Assembly (NCBI GenBank): GCA_004357655.1
Contig: SMVQ01000232.1
Location: 1 to 64,000 of the forward strand
Origin: Planctomycetota bacterium
GTDB taxonomy: Bacteria > Planctomycetota > UBA1135 > GCA-002686595
Direction of reading: 5' to 3'
DNA: 64,000 nt
Both the position numbers and the translations under genes were made by a program. The notes under the pieces are model-generated. The model did not search any database. It was not told the origin of the DNA and saw only the letters and a program-made list of their open reading frames with translations. Shown in pieces: positions 36,159-45,824 of this stretch. The number at the start of each line of letters is the position of its first letter. Positions within the stretch are counted from its first letter, which is position 1.

Positions 36159-37253
36159 CTACTCCTCCCCGGTCGGCCGCAAGCTCGGCGGCCACACGTA
36201 CACCGAATTGGCGACGCCCTTCAGGGCCACCCGCAGGCGGAGCTGGTCGAGCGAGCGCAGGATCCCCGCCCGGACCCGCCTCTGCAGCGCGGCGTCGAGG
36301 TAGTCCCTGGCCGAAGTGCTCTCGATGCGTTCGCGCATCAGGTAGACCCACACGCCGGACAGCCCCCTCTGCCAGCCAAGCATGGGGGCGGAGAACTCGC
36401 CCACCGCGGCCGTCGACGCGAACTCCCAGAGGGCGGCCGAGCGGTGCAAGAAACGCGAGGTCTGTTCGAGCTCGGTCAGCGTCCGCGGCTCCAGGATCCC
36501 GTCATCCGGCGCCGCGCCCCACAGTCGGGTGAGGTCCGTGAAATCCGTGCCGCTCCGCGCCTCCTCGATGAGCGTCCGCGCGAGCTCCAACGTGCTCTCC
36601 TCCCCCCCGTTATCCTCGACCAGCAGCACGAGCTGCTGGAGCACGACTTGGAGCGGCATCATCCCGACCATCGCCCGCTCTGCCGGGTCCGGCGACTTCA
36701 ACGCGAGCTGGTAGGCGGACCAGTTCTGGCCGGGCCGCAGGTTCCGGTCGACGCTGACGCGGCCCGACGCACCGGCCGCCCTGCCCGTCTGCGCCCACTC
36801 CCAGCTCTGGATGTAGAGCCGCTGGCGGAGAAACTTCTGCAATTGCTCGGGCCGCTGTCCGAGGGCCGCGAACTCCTTGGATGCCGCGACGGGCCCACCC
36901 CGCAGCTCGACCTCCTCCGCGAACAGGCGCTGCTCCCCGCGCCGTACCAGCTCGGGATCGAAACCCATGTCCTGGCCCGCCTGCACCTTGAGCAGCAACA
37001 GGTAGCGTTCCTCGAGGTAACCAAGCCGGATCCGCGCCAGATCCTCGGGCCGCGAGAGCCCCATGGCGTTCGCCCTCTGCGCGGTGAACTCTTCGAGCTC
37101 GCGCAAGGTCACGATCTGGTCGCCGACGACCGCTGCGACCCCATCGACGGTCACCTCCACGGGGGCCTGGGCCGGGTCCGCCGGATTCCGGACGGGCCCC
37201 TGGCCCTGAGCGAGGCCGAGGCTCAGACAGCCGGTCGCAATGAGGTAGATCAT
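36159..37253 (-). CDS. SurA-like periplasmic chaperone / degenerate parvulin
   Basis: The 364-residue product has a signal peptide (about 1-16) and a SurA-type N-terminal domain starting VDGVAAVVGDQIVTLRELEEF. A helical region follows, then a parvulin-like segment (ARTLIEEARSGTDFTDLTRLWG and VGEFSAPMLG) in which several usual parvulin positions are altered. It probably helps fold envelope proteins; isomerase activity is doubtful. ATG 37253 overlaps the mfd stop (ATGA), so it is the third gene of the rnc-mfd unit. Confidence 0.75.
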   Translation of the reverse strand: MIYLIATGCLSLGLAQGQGPVRNPADPAQAPVEVTVDGVAAVVGDQIVTLRELEEFTAQRANAMGLSRPEDLARIRLGYLEERYLLLLKVQAGQDMGFDPELVRRGEQRLFAEEVELRGGPVAASKEFAALGQRPEQLQKFLRQRLYIQSWEWAQTGRAAGASGRVSVDRNLRPGQNWSAYQLALKSPDPAERAMVGMMPLQVVLQQLVLLVEDNGGEESTLELARTLIEEARSGTDFTDLTRLWGAAPDDGILEPRTLTELEQTSRFLHRSAALWEFASTAAVGEFSAPMLGWQRGLSGVWVYLMRERIESTSARDYLDAALQRRVRAGILRSLDQLRLRVALKGVANSVYVWPPSLRPTGEE

Positions 37254-40200
37254 GGTTCGTTCGCACCCATTCCCACGGGGTGAGGTTCGGCCGGCAACAA
37301 GCCCTCGAACCAGTCCAGGGCCGCTTCCGCGGTCTTTATACCCGCTGGCACGACGAGGTTGGCGACGCCGCGCCGGATCTTGCGGAGCTCGACGTCCAGG
37401 CCGCTGAAGAGCCGCTCGAGCGCGACGGGGTCCTCGTACTGGACGAGGTAGGCGGTTTCCTGCCAGGCGAGGCGCGTCAAGTGATAGGGCGCGAGCCGGG
37501 CCGCCAGGCGGAACATCCGGAGGAGCGTGAGCGCCTCGGGCGGCATGCGGCCGAAGCGGTCACGCAGGGTCGCCTGCATGCGATCCCGGTCCTCGTCCGT
37601 CGCGATCTGGGCCATCTGGCGCAGGAGCTCGAGGCGCGTCTCCTCGCTGGGGATCCAGGCCTCGGGGAGGAACGAGGCGAGGCCGAGCTCGAGCTCGACG
37701 CCGCCGTCGCGCTCCTCGGGTCGGCGCTGCACCGCATCGAGCGGCTCGCCCGACTGCAGGCGCTCGATCGTCAGTTTCAGGAGGCGGCAGAACATGTCGT
37801 AGCCGACCGCGGCGATGTGTCCCGACTGCTCGGCGCCGAGGATGTTGCCCGCGCCGCGGAGCTCGAGGTCCTTCACGCTGATGCCGAAGCCGGCGCCGAG
37901 GTGGTTCAGCTCCTCGAGCGCCTTCAGGCGCTGGCGCGCGATGTCCCGGATAGGCTTGTGCCGCTCGAGGAGCAGGTAGCAGTAGGCCTTGTGTTCGCCG
38001 CGTCCGACGCGCCCCCGTAGCTGGTGCAGCTCGGAGAGGCCGAAGCGGTCCGCGTCGTCGATCAGGATCGTGCCGGCCGTCGGGATGTCGAGGCCGTTCT
38101 CGATGATCGTCGTCGCGACGAGCACGTCGGTCTCGCCGCTCCCGACCGAGTCCATCACCGCTCGCAGGTCGCGCGAGCTCATCTGTCCGTGGCCTACTGC
38201 GAACGTGCAGTTCGGCGCGAGGTGCTGCAAGCGGCGCGCCACCGCTTCGATCGAGGACACGCGGTTGTGGAGGAAGAACACCTGCCCGCCGCGGTTCGTC
38301 TCGCGCAGGATCGCCTCGCGCACCAGGTCGTCGTCGTCGGAGTAGCCGAGCAGGGTCTCGATCTCCTGGCGGCCCTCCGGGGGCACGGTGAGGGCGGAGA
38401 TGTCGCGGATGCCCGACAGGGACATGTGGAGCGTGCGCGGGATCGGCGTCGCGGTCAGCGTCAGCATGTCGATCTCGGCCCGGAGCCGCTTGAAGTGCTC
38501 CTTGTGAGCGACCCCGAAGCGCTGCTCCTCGTCGATGATGACGAGGCCGAGCCGCTTCCATGCGATGTCCTGCGAGAGGATGCGATGCGTGCCGATCAGG
38601 ATGTCGACGGCGCCGCGCGCCGTCCGCTCCACGACGTCCTTCGCCGCCTTGCCGGTGACGTAGCGGCTGAGCATGGCGACCTCGACCGGGAAGTCGGCGA
38701 GCCGCTCGGAGAACGTCTCGAAGTGTTGCTGCGCCAGCACGGTCGTGGGCACGAGCACGGCCACCTGCCCGCCGCCGTTCACGACGCGGAACGCGGCGCG
38801 CACGGCGAGCTCCGTCTTCCCGAAGCCGACGTCGCCGCAGAGGAGGCGGTCCATGGGCCGCGGGCCGTAGAGGTCGGCGCTGATCTCGATGTCGACCTGC
38901 GCCTGGTCGACGGTGTCCTCCCAGGGAAACGAGCCGAGGAGCTCCTTCACGAGCTCCTCGTCGGCGCTCCACGAGGGGCGCTCCTTCATGGCACGTTGCG
39001 CCTGGATCCCGATCAGGTCGCTGGCGAGATCGAAGAGGCCGCGCTCGACCCGCTCCTTGCGCTTCCGGAACGTCGTGCCGCCGATCTTGTCGAGCGCGAG
39101 CGTCGAGGCGCCGGCGCCGATGTAGCGCTGCACCATGTCGATGCGTCCGGCGGGTACGAAGAGGCTCACCCCATCTGCGAACTCGAGGTGCAGGTGCTCT
39201 TCGTTGCCGCCACCGCGCTCCACGCGCTCGAGCCCGATGAAACGCGCGAGGCCGTGGACGGCGTGGACGACGAGGTCGCCCGCGCGCAGCTCGAAGAACG
39301 ACTGGAGCGCGCGCACGCGGTGGTGGTGCTTCTTGCGCGCGAGGCGGCGCGTGCCCATGAGCCCCTTCAGCTCCCGGTGGTTGACGACGACGAGCCCGAG
39401 GGCGGGCAGGCGGAAGCCCTTCGTCACGGTCCCGAGCGCCGTCTCGAGCCCGGGCACGCCGCCCTGCTCGTCCAGGTATTCGCGGAAGCGCCGCGCCTCC
39501 ATGGCGGTGTTGCAGAGCGCGAGGACGCGCGTACCCTTGGCGAGCTCCGCGCGCAGGGCGCCCGCGGCCTGGCGCATCCCGAGCTCGAGGCCCTGGACCG
39601 AGCGCGTGTCGAAGGACAGATCCTCGCCGGGCAGGCTCTGGAGCGCGAGTCGGCGGTGTGCGGCGCGCGTGCCCACGAACAGCCGCAGTTCGCGCTCGTG
39701 TGCCGGCGACTGGATGCGCAGCGCCTCGGCGCGCTCCTCGACGCGCAACGGCTCGATCTCGACGAACACCGTGTCGGCCGAGAGGAGCTGCCCCGCCTGC
39801 ACGCCCGCACCGTCCTCGATGCTGCCCGTGTCCGCCGCGAGGCATAGCTCGAGCTCCGGGCTCGACTCGATCGAGCGCTGGTCGGCGGGTTCGAACGTGC
39901 GGAGGGATTCGATCTCGTCCTCGAACAACTCGATGCGGACGGGGAGCTCGGAGGCGAACGGGTAGAGGTCGAGGATGTCGCCGCGCAGGGAGACTTCGCC
40001 CGGCGCCTCGGCGAGCGGCTGCCGTGTGTAGCCGAGCCCGACGAGGCGGGCGAGCAGCTCTCCGGCGTCGAGCAGGTCGCCGACCCGCAACTTCAGGAAC
40101 TCGTGCTCCAGGTCGCGTACGGTCGGGATCGGCTGGAGCATCGCCAGCACCGACGCGACGAGCACGCGCGGCCGCTCCGCGGGCTGTCCGGCGAGGCGCC

Positions 40201-40549
40201 CCGCCACGACGAGTCGCGCGCGGATGGCCTCGACGTCGGCGTGCGCGCCCCGGCCGCCGCCGCTGTAGCTCTCGCGCGCCGGGAAGAGCGTCGCCTCCAG
40301 CCCGAACGCGAGGAGGTCGTCTCGAAACGCGTCGGCCTCGTTGTCGGTCGAGGTGACGACGAGCAGGGGCGCTTGCGAGCGCGCCGCGAGGGCGGCGAGC
40401 GCGAGCGCCTGCGACGAGCCCCACAGGTTGCCGGCGCAGACGGCTGCCTGCTGCGCGTGCACGCGCTCGAGCCGCGAGATGTCCGGCCAGGCCGGCAGGG
40501 CCGCGGCGTCGAGGACGACCCCGGGCTGCCCGTCGTCCGACGCGCTCAC
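37250..40549 (-). CDS. mfd: Transcription-repair coupling factor
   Basis: Mfd removes RNA polymerase stalled at DNA damage and recruits UvrA. The 1099-residue product has the UvrB-like N-terminal domains ([20 protein letters not shown]), the RNA polymerase-interacting CarD-like region ([20 protein letters not shown]) and the RecG-like translocase motor. In the motor, [16 protein letters not shown] is Walker [10 protein letters not shown] is the DEEQ box, and [17 protein letters not shown] is motif VI. The TRCF C-terminal domain follows. GTG 40549 overlaps the rnc stop (GTGA); reading upstream of it falls inside rnc. Length is normal. Confidence 0.96.
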   Translation of the reverse strand: MSASDDGQPGVVLDAAALPAWPDISRLERVHAQQAAVCAGNLWGSSQALALAALAARSQAPLLVVTSTDNEADAFRDDLLAFGLEATLFPARESYSGGGRGAHADVEAIRARLVVAGRLAGQPAERPRVLVASVLAMLQPIPTVRDLEHEFLKLRVGDLLDAGELLARLVGLGYTRQPLAEAPGEVSLRGDILDLYPFASELPVRIELFEDEIESLRTFEPADQRSIESSPELELCLAADTGSIEDGAGVQAGQLLSADTVFVEIEPLRVEERAEALRIQSPAHERELRLFVGTRAAHRRLALQSLPGEDLSFDTRSVQGLELGMRQAAGALRAELAKGTRVLALCNTAMEARRFREYLDEQGGVPGLETALGTVTKGFRLPALGLVVVNHRELKGLMGTRRLARKKHHHRVRALQSFFELRAGDLVVHAVHGLARFIGLERVERGGGNEEHLHLEFADGVSLFVPAGRIDMVQRYIGAGASTLALDKIGGTTFRKRKERVERGLFDLASDLIGIQAQRAMKERPSWSADEELVKELLGSFPWEDTVDQAQVDIEISADLYGPRPMDRLLCGDVGFGKTELAVRAAFRVVNGGGQVAVLVPTTVLAQQHFETFSERLADFPVEVAMLSRYVTGKAAKDVVERTARGAVDILIGTHRILSQDIAWKRLGLVIIDEEQRFGVAHKEHFKRLRAEIDMLTLTATPIPRTLHMSLSGIRDISALTVPPEGRQEIETLLGYSDDDDLVREAILRETNRGGQVFFLHNRVSSIEAVARRLQHLAPNCTFAVGHGQMSSRDLRAVMDSVGSGETDVLVATTIIENGLDIPTAGTILIDDADRFGLSELHQLRGRVGRGEHKAYCYLLLERHKPIRDIARQRLKALEELNHLGAGFGISVKDLELRGAGNILGAEQSGHIAAVGYDMFCRLLKLTIERLQSGEPLDAVQRRPEERDGGVELELGLASFLPEAWIPSEETRLELLRQMAQIATDEDRDRMQATLRDRFGRMPPEALTLLRMFRLAARLAPYHLTRLAWQETAYLVQYEDPVALERLFSGLDVELRKIRRGVANLVVPAGIKTAEAALDWFEGLLPAEPHPVGMGANEP

Positions 40550-41214
40550 GCCGGCTCCTGTTCCTCGAGCACGAGCAGCGCCTCGTACGCCGCCCACTGC
40601 TCCGCTTCCTTGCGCGTGCGGCCCCATGCGGGTGGAAAGCGCTCATCCCGGTCCCCGGTCCGGACCTGGGCGCACACGAGGAACGCCCGCGCGTGCGCGA
40701 GTCCACGGCGCTCGAGCTCGACGTACTCCGGCGGCGTCCCCCAGTGCTTCTGGCTGAGCTCCTGGAGCGCCTGTTTCGAGTTCACGCCGCACCGCTGCTC
40801 GCGCACTTCGGTGAGCGGCTCGGCCAGCGTCGTCATCACGAACGCATGCGCGCGCTCGAGCCCGCCGTCGAGGTAGACGGCGCCGAGCACGGCCTCGTAC
40901 AGGTTGGCGAGCACCGAGCGGGAGAGCGTCCGGTTCGAGAGTCCGCGTCCGACCCGGGCCAGGCGCTCCAGCCCGAGCTTCCGCGCCGCCTCCGCCAGCG
41001 TCTTGCGCGACACCACCCACGCCTTGAGCTCGGTGAGGTCACCCTCCGCGAGGTCCGGGTGGTGCCGGAAGAGCTCCTCGGCCACGATCAGATCGAGGGC
41101 GGCGTCACCCAGGAATTCGAGCCGCTCGTTGTCCGCTCGCGACTCCATGGATGAGTGCGTGAGCGCGAGCTCGAGCAGCGCGGGATCGCGGAAATCGTGG
41201 GGGAGCGCTGACAT
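40546..41214 (-). CDS. rnc: Ribonuclease III
   Basis: RNase III cuts double-stranded RNA, including rRNA precursors. The 222-residue product has the signature NERLEFLGDAALDLI (residues 29-43, with E33 and D37), the second acidic site near NLYEAVLGAVYLDGG, and a C-terminal double-stranded RNA-binding domain (NSKQALQELSQKHWG to RKEAEQWAAYEALLVL). It overlaps mfd in GTGA and is the first gene of a three-gene unit. It could also process the long palindromic hairpins found at 3' ends in this window; that is inference only. Confidence 0.95.
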   Translation of the reverse strand: MSALPHDFRDPALLELALTHSSMESRADNERLEFLGDAALDLIVAEELFRHHPDLAEGDLTELKAWVVSRKTLAEAARKLGLERLARVGRGLSNRTLSRSVLANLYEAVLGAVYLDGGLERAHAFVMTTLAEPLTEVREQRCGVNSKQALQELSQKHWGTPPEYVELERRGLAHARAFLVCAQVRTGDRDERFPPAWGRTRKEAEQWAAYEALLVLEEQEPA

Positions 41215-41276
41215 CGGAGACCGCGGTTCCCGCGCCGGGAATCGCGGGGCCGAGTCCGCACATGCTACCCAGGCGT

Positions 41277-42926
41277 CTACGGCACGAATACGATCTCGAG
41301 CCCGTCCGAGAGGTTGAAGAGCTCGCCGCCCGCCGGCGGGTCACGGAACCAGTACTGGAATTCGGACGTCCCGGGCATGAGCCCGAAGGTGGGCAGGTCC
41401 ACGACGCGCGTCGCGAGGTTGCCCACGGCCATGCTGGGGGGATTGATGCGCACGATCGGGTTGCCGACGCACAGGAAGCCATTGCCGAAGGGCACCTGAA
41501 CCTGGGAGGGTCCGAAGAAGAAGAGGCCGGGTTGGTCGGGGACGGGCCCGGCCGTGAGGGTGAGGTTGTTCGCGCTCACGCTGTCACTGCCGGTGGCACC
41601 CATGAGCCCGCCTTGTCCGGTGGAGTTGACCGAGGTCGCGCAGTAGTTCGTGCCGAGGTCGGACGGTCCTCCGAGGACGCTGATGTCGAGTACGCCGGTG
41701 CCCGTGGCGCCCGCCCAGCCGTCGACCTGGATCAGGTAGGTCGTGAAGGGCGTGAGGCCGGCGAGGTCGATCTCGACGTCGTGAATGTCGTTCGAGCCGC
41801 AGCCCCCGATGTCGTCGCAGGCGAGCTCGCTGCCGCCGCAGGCGTCCCAGACCGCCATCATCACGTCGTACGAGGCGCCGCAGATCCGGAAAGTGTAGTC
41901 GGTCTCCGCGGCCGAGGTCCACTCGTACCAGACGTCGGCGGTGTTGCCGAAATTGCACGATGCCGTGACCTCGGACGTGGCCTGGCCGTTGTCGACGGGA
42001 AAGCTCCCCAGGCCGGCGATGGGGCTCGCGTTGGCGCACTCGTCGTTCGGGGGCGGAGTGTACGTCGCGATGTCCAGCTCGCCGGTGCCGGTCGCGCCGT
42101 CCCAGCCATCGATCTGGAGCAGATAGGTCGTGCCTCCCGTGAGGAAGGGCAGGCGGATCACCACGTCGAAGGCCGTGCCCGAGCACGTGCCCACGCCATC
42201 GCCACCGGCATCGTCACAGGCGAGCTCGATCCCGCCGCAGATGTCGTAGGCCGCGAGGACGACGTCGAAGCTGGCGCCGCAGATGGAGAGCTCGTAGCTG
42301 TCCGAGGTCGCCGGCGTCCAGGCGTACCAGGTATCGGCGCTCGTGACATTGTTGCACGCCGCGATCAGCCCGCTGTCCGTGGCGCTGAGGGTCGCGAAGG
42401 GGATGCTGCCCGTGCCGGAGATGGGCATCGCATTCGCGCAATCGTCGTTCGGCGGCGTGAGGGAGCCCGTTGCGATGTCGAGCGTCCCCGCGCCGGTCGC
42501 GCCGTTCCAACCGTCGAGCTGAATGAGGTAGGTCGTCCCGCCCACGAGTCCCGGCAGGTCGAGCGCGACGTCGAAGATCGTTCCAGAGCACGCTCCGGGG
42601 CCGATGGCGAAGCCGTCGTCACAGGCGAGGAGTGTGCCGCCGCACGCGTCGTACGCGGCCAGGACGATGTCGTAGCTCGCGCCGCAGACGGAGAGCGTGT
42701 AGTTCCCCGACGCCGTGGGGGTCCACGCGAACCAGACGTCGGCGCTCGCCATCGACGCCTGGTTGTTGCAGTCGGCGATCAGGCCGCTGTCGGTCGCGCC
42801 GATCGTCGCGAAGGGGAAGCTGCCCGTGTCGGCGATGGGCGTCGCCAGCGCACAGTCGTCGTCCTGGGCGAGGGCCGGGACAGCGGCGAGAGCGACCGAG
42901 ATGGAGGCGAAAAGGGCCTTGATCAT
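41277..42926 (-). CDS. Secreted surface protein: three PPC-like repeats plus GTNYC module
   Basis: The 549-residue product has a signal peptide (MIKALFASISVALAAVPALA). Three tandem beta-sandwich repeats of about 125 residues follow, each opening with a form of NDDCANAMPIxGTGSxPFAT and containing YxLSxCGASxDxVLAAYDACGG and GGTTYLIQLDGWNGATG. The spacing resembles bacterial pre-peptidase C-terminal (PPC) domains with extra paired cysteines. The last 120 residues are the GTNYC module (GTNYCATSVNSTGQGG, VQVPFGNGFLCVG, FNLSDGLEIVFVP) shared with the gene at 43430. Planctomycetes of one lineage carry many such proteins, by my recollection. It is probably surface-exposed and disulfide-rich; its ligand is unknown. 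Confidence 0.8.
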   Translation of the reverse strand: MIKALFASISVALAAVPALAQDDDCALATPIADTGSFPFATIGATDSGLIADCNNQASMASADVWFAWTPTASGNYTLSVCGASYDIVLAAYDACGGTLLACDDGFAIGPGACSGTIFDVALDLPGLVGGTTYLIQLDGWNGATGAGTLDIATGSLTPPNDDCANAMPISGTGSIPFATLSATDSGLIAACNNVTSADTWYAWTPATSDSYELSICGASFDVVLAAYDICGGIELACDDAGGDGVGTCSGTAFDVVIRLPFLTGGTTYLLQIDGWDGATGTGELDIATYTPPPNDECANASPIAGLGSFPVDNGQATSEVTASCNFGNTADVWYEWTSAAETDYTFRICGASYDVMMAVWDACGGSELACDDIGGCGSNDIHDVEIDLAGLTPFTTYLIQVDGWAGATGTGVLDISVLGGPSDLGTNYCATSVNSTGQGGLMGATGSDSVSANNLTLTAGPVPDQPGLFFFGPSQVQVPFGNGFLCVGNPIVRINPPSMAVGNLATRVVDLPTFGLMPGTSEFQYWFRDPPAGGELFNLSDGLEIVFVP

Positions 42927-43429
42927 GATTCCGTTCGGGGGGCGGGGGATCCGAGTGTATGCGATATCGTAGCAGGGGTCCCCTGGCTCGCTAGTCGATC
43001 GCGCTTCCCGCGCGTCCTTCCGGCAGCGGGCGGGACGATCACCGCGGTGCCGCCGGAGGCGACCCGTTCACCCTGAACGCCTGGGCGGCGGACGCCGATC
43101 AGGGCATCCCCTGGTACGGACAGAGTCTCGCTGGCGTGTGGTGCGAGGTCCCTGTCCTGGTGGGTATCGCCGGGGTGCTCATCGCGCGCGCCTTCTCGGC
43201 TACCCGGGGCGGGCTCATGGAGGACCCACCCGATAGGTCGCGCGGACGATGCGCTCGGCGGGCTCCCCCGGAGTTTCCAGGAAACCCCCTTGATACTTCC
43301 GGGTGTAAGTGCCAGAGTGCTTCCCACCCCGCGCGAAGCACCGGCGAGACCCGGTGTCGAGCCATGGACCCGATTCCCCTGTAGGGCGGACCTACCCACT
43401 CCTCTCCCCGAACAACGAACGACCTGATC
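42927..43429. other. Divergent intergenic region between two GTNYC surface-protein genes
   Basis: About 500 bp separate the minus-strand PPC/GTNYC gene from the plus-strand GTNYC gene, so two promoters are expected. I found no strong -35/-10 pair and no convincing ORF. The frames that cross it start in unlikely contexts and resemble no family. Confidence 0.45.
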
Positions 43430-44116
43430 ATGAAGATTCGACTCAGCCTCTCGCTCGCCGCCGCGCTCTTCGCGCTCCAGGGCAGCGCCTCCGCCGGCAA
43501 CTTCAGCGGTTGCGGCATCCTCGTCCAGGACGGGGGCGGCTGCATCCTGCTCGAGGTCGCCAACGGCGATCGCTACATCCCGGACGATGGGGGTGGCGGC
43601 TTCCCGCTCGGTTCGATGGTGACCATCACCGGTGACTACGACCCCACCTGCGCCTCGATCTGCTGGGCGAACGTCGGTTGCATCTGGAGCGCGGTCACCA
43701 CGCTCGGATGCTCCAATCCCATCGGTACGAACTACTGCCTCCTGGTCAACAACTCGACCGGCGCCCCGGCGATCATCTCCGGCTCGGGCTCCGACAGCGT
43801 CTCCGCCAACGACCTGGTGCTCTCCGCCACTTCGGTGCCCGACCAGTTCGGTGTCTTCTACTACGGCCCGGCCCAGACCCAGGTCCCCTTCGGCAACGGT
43901 TTCCGCTGCGTCGATGGTGTACTCAATCGTCTCGACATCGTCATGGCGACGGCCAATGAGCTGACCTTCGCGCTCGACAACACGAGCCCGCCCTCCGCGG
44001 GTGGCCAGATCACAGCCGGGTCGACCTGGAACTTCCAGGCGTGGTTCCGCGATCCCGTCGCCGGGGGCGCGTCCTTCAACCTCTCCGACGGCCTCGAGGT
44101 CACCTTCACTCCCTGA
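43430..44116 (+). CDS. Small secreted protein with GTNYC C-terminal module
   Basis: The 228-residue product has a signal peptide (MKIRLSLSLAAALFALQGSASA). A short OB-like or beta domain with paired cysteines follows (CGILVQDGGGCILLEV, GSMVTITGDYDPTC, CWANVGCIW), then the GTNYC module (GTNYCLLVNNSTGAPA, SGSDSVSANDLVLSA, TQVPFGNGFRCV, WFRDPVAGGASFNLSDGLEV). The module is the same as in the divergent neighbour. I expect it to be exported and perhaps attached to the cell surface. No catalytic residues are apparent. Confidence 0.8.
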   Translation: MKIRLSLSLAAALFALQGSASAGNFSGCGILVQDGGGCILLEVANGDRYIPDDGGGGFPLGSMVTITGDYDPTCASICWANVGCIWSAVTTLGCSNPIGTNYCLLVNNSTGAPAIISGSGSDSVSANDLVLSATSVPDQFGVFYYGPAQTQVPFGNGFRCVDGVLNRLDIVMATANELTFALDNTSPPSAGGQITAGSTWNFQAWFRDPVAGGASFNLSDGLEVTFTP

Positions 44117-44132
44117 AGCTCGAGACTCTCAT

Positions 44133-44210
44133 CCCGGCCCGACCCGCGGCGATCCTCTGCGAGGGTCCAGCGGGCCGGGCCGGAGCTCGTTCAAGGGAGC
44201 TCGTTCAAGG
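44133..44210. terminator. Hairpin and short tandem repeat after the GTNYC gene
   Basis: A 9-bp arm CCCGGCCCG (44133-44141) pairs with CGGGCCGGG (44171-44179) across a GC-rich 29-base interval, 16 bp after the stop. It may act as a terminator or be incidental. It is followed by two perfect 14-bp tandem copies of GAGCTCGTTCAAGG (44183-44196 and 44197-44210). Confidence 0.4.
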
Positions 44211-44271
44211 GAGCGACGCGCGCCGATGCCGTTCGAAGCGCGCTCCGAGCGTCCGCCCGCGCCCGCCCGCA

Positions 44272-44415
44272 TCACGGGCGCATCGTGACCTCGAGCCCGT
44301 TGGATCCGTCGACGACGCCCGGGCCCGCCCGCGGGTCGCGGACCCCGGCCTCAGGATCCCGCGTCGAGCTGGGGAGGATCGTCCCGCCGCCCGTGGGGCG
44401 CGTGAAGCCGACCTG
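44272..44415 (-). pseudogene. Decayed C-terminal fragment of a GTNYC-module protein
   Basis: On the minus strand an open frame ends in VRDPRAGPGVVDGSNGLEV followed by TMRP and a stop. This matches the end of the intact modules (WFRDPVAGGASFNLSDGLEV then TFTP) in order and spacing. Upstream, GFTRPTGGGTI fits the PPSAGGQI region. The rest of the module (GTNYC itself, PFGNGF) and the signal peptide are missing, and the frame before it has no good start. It is best read as a relic of a third paralogue between the intact gene and dgt. Confidence 0.5.
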
Positions 44416-44492
44416 CGCGGAGAGCACGTCGAGTCGGCGTACGCCACTCCGGCGCTTCGCTTCGAGCTCGCGCGCCAAGACCGAGCGCGGCC

Positions 44493-45677
44493 TCAGTCGG
44501 CGTCCTCGACCACCGACCGACCCACCAGGCGCGCGTATTCCTGCTCTGCGAACCGGTCGGTCATGCCGGCGATGTAGTCGCAGATCGCGCGCTCCAGGCC
44601 GACCTCATCGGCCCACCCGCGGTACCAGGGCGAGAGCTCTTCGGGTTCGGCGCGGTAGGCCTCGAAGAGACCGCCGAGGATCTTCCGCGCGTAGACGAGG
44701 AAGCGCTGGAGGTGCTCGTGGCGATAGAAGTGCTCGTGCAGGAAGCGCTGGAGCTCGGCGACCTTCGGGTTCATCTCCGGGCCGTGGCCGATCAGCATGC
44801 GCTCCGCTGACTGCACTTCCTGCGGCGAGGCGACGCCCGACTGCTCGATGCGCGCGGCCGACGACTGGATCAGGTCCGTGATGCACGCGCCGATCAGCTC
44901 GTTGGCGATGCGCTGCACGAGGAGCTTGTCGTCGGTCGTCCCGGCGAGGAAACCGGGGTGGCGCGCCTCGACTCGCGCACGGGACTCGCGCCACAGCTCG
45001 GCGCCGGCCTGGAGCGCCTCCTCCGTGAACATCCCGGCGGACAGACCGTCCTCGATGTCGTGCTTGTCGTACGCCGTCGAGTCGGCGAGGTCGACGACCT
45101 GGCCCTCGAGCAGCGGGTGCGCGGGGCGGGGTGCGAACTCCTCGGGCCAATCGGCGCTCCGCTCGTGCTTGAGCAGGGACTCGCGCACCTCGCGCGTGAG
45201 GTTCAGCCCGGGAAAGTCGGGGTGGCGGCGCTCGAGCTGGTCGACGACGCGCAGCACCTGAGAGTTGTGCCGGAAGCCCCCGTGGCCCGCCATGATCGCG
45301 TCGAGCGCGCGCTCGCCGCGGTGGCCGAACGGCGGGTGCCCGAGATCGTGCGCCAGGGCGAGCGCTTCGCACAGGGGCTCATTCAGTCGCAACGCGGACC
45401 CGACGCTGCGCGCCACCTGGCAGACCTCCAGGCTGTGCGAGAGACGCGTGCGGTACTCGTCCCCCTCGGAGTTCACGAACACCTGCGTCTTGTACATGAG
45501 GCGCCGGAACGCGGTGCTGTGCACGACGCGGTCCCGGTCCCGCTCGAAGACGGTGCGCAGGGCATCCGGCTGCTCGGGGTGGCGGCGGCCCAGCGAGCGC
45601 GCGCTGCGCATCGCCCAGGGGGCGAGCTCGCGCTCCTCGCGTGCTTCCTTGGTCGTACGATCGAGCAGGATGTTCAT
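44493..45677 (-). CDS. dgt: dGTPase / HD-domain deoxynucleoside triphosphohydrolase
   Basis: The 394-residue product is a Dgt-like HD hydrolase that splits deoxynucleoside triphosphates to nucleoside and tripolyphosphate. The HD residues are visible in TRLSHSLEV, AHDLGHPPFGHRGE and LADSTAYDKHD. Other kept segments are FRRLMYKTQVF, GFRHNSQ and the C-terminal RMLIGHGPEMNPK. I chose ATG 45677 (MNILLDRTTKEAREERELAPWA, typical of the group). The frame upstream of it is a shadow in the divergent spacer. It is a single gene on the minus strand. Confidence 0.92.
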   Translation of the reverse strand: MNILLDRTTKEAREERELAPWAMRSARSLGRRHPEQPDALRTVFERDRDRVVHSTAFRRLMYKTQVFVNSEGDEYRTRLSHSLEVCQVARSVGSALRLNEPLCEALALAHDLGHPPFGHRGERALDAIMAGHGGFRHNSQVLRVVDQLERRHPDFPGLNLTREVRESLLKHERSADWPEEFAPRPAHPLLEGQVVDLADSTAYDKHDIEDGLSAGMFTEEALQAGAELWRESRARVEARHPGFLAGTTDDKLLVQRIANELIGACITDLIQSSAARIEQSGVASPQEVQSAERMLIGHGPEMNPKVAELQRFLHEHFYRHEHLQRFLVYARKILGGLFEAYRAEPEELSPWYRGWADEVGLERAICDYIAGMTDRFAEQEYARLVGRSVVEDAD

Positions 45678-45824
45678 CGGGGGTCGGTGGAGCGATCGCG
45701 CCGGCGGGATCGCGCCGACGGGTAGGACCGCCCTCGGACTCGTCCGGTGGCGGGCGGAGCGCGCAAGCCCTACTAATAGTCGGCCATTCGCGCCCGTCCA
45801 TAGGAAGACGCGGCCGAAGTTCCC

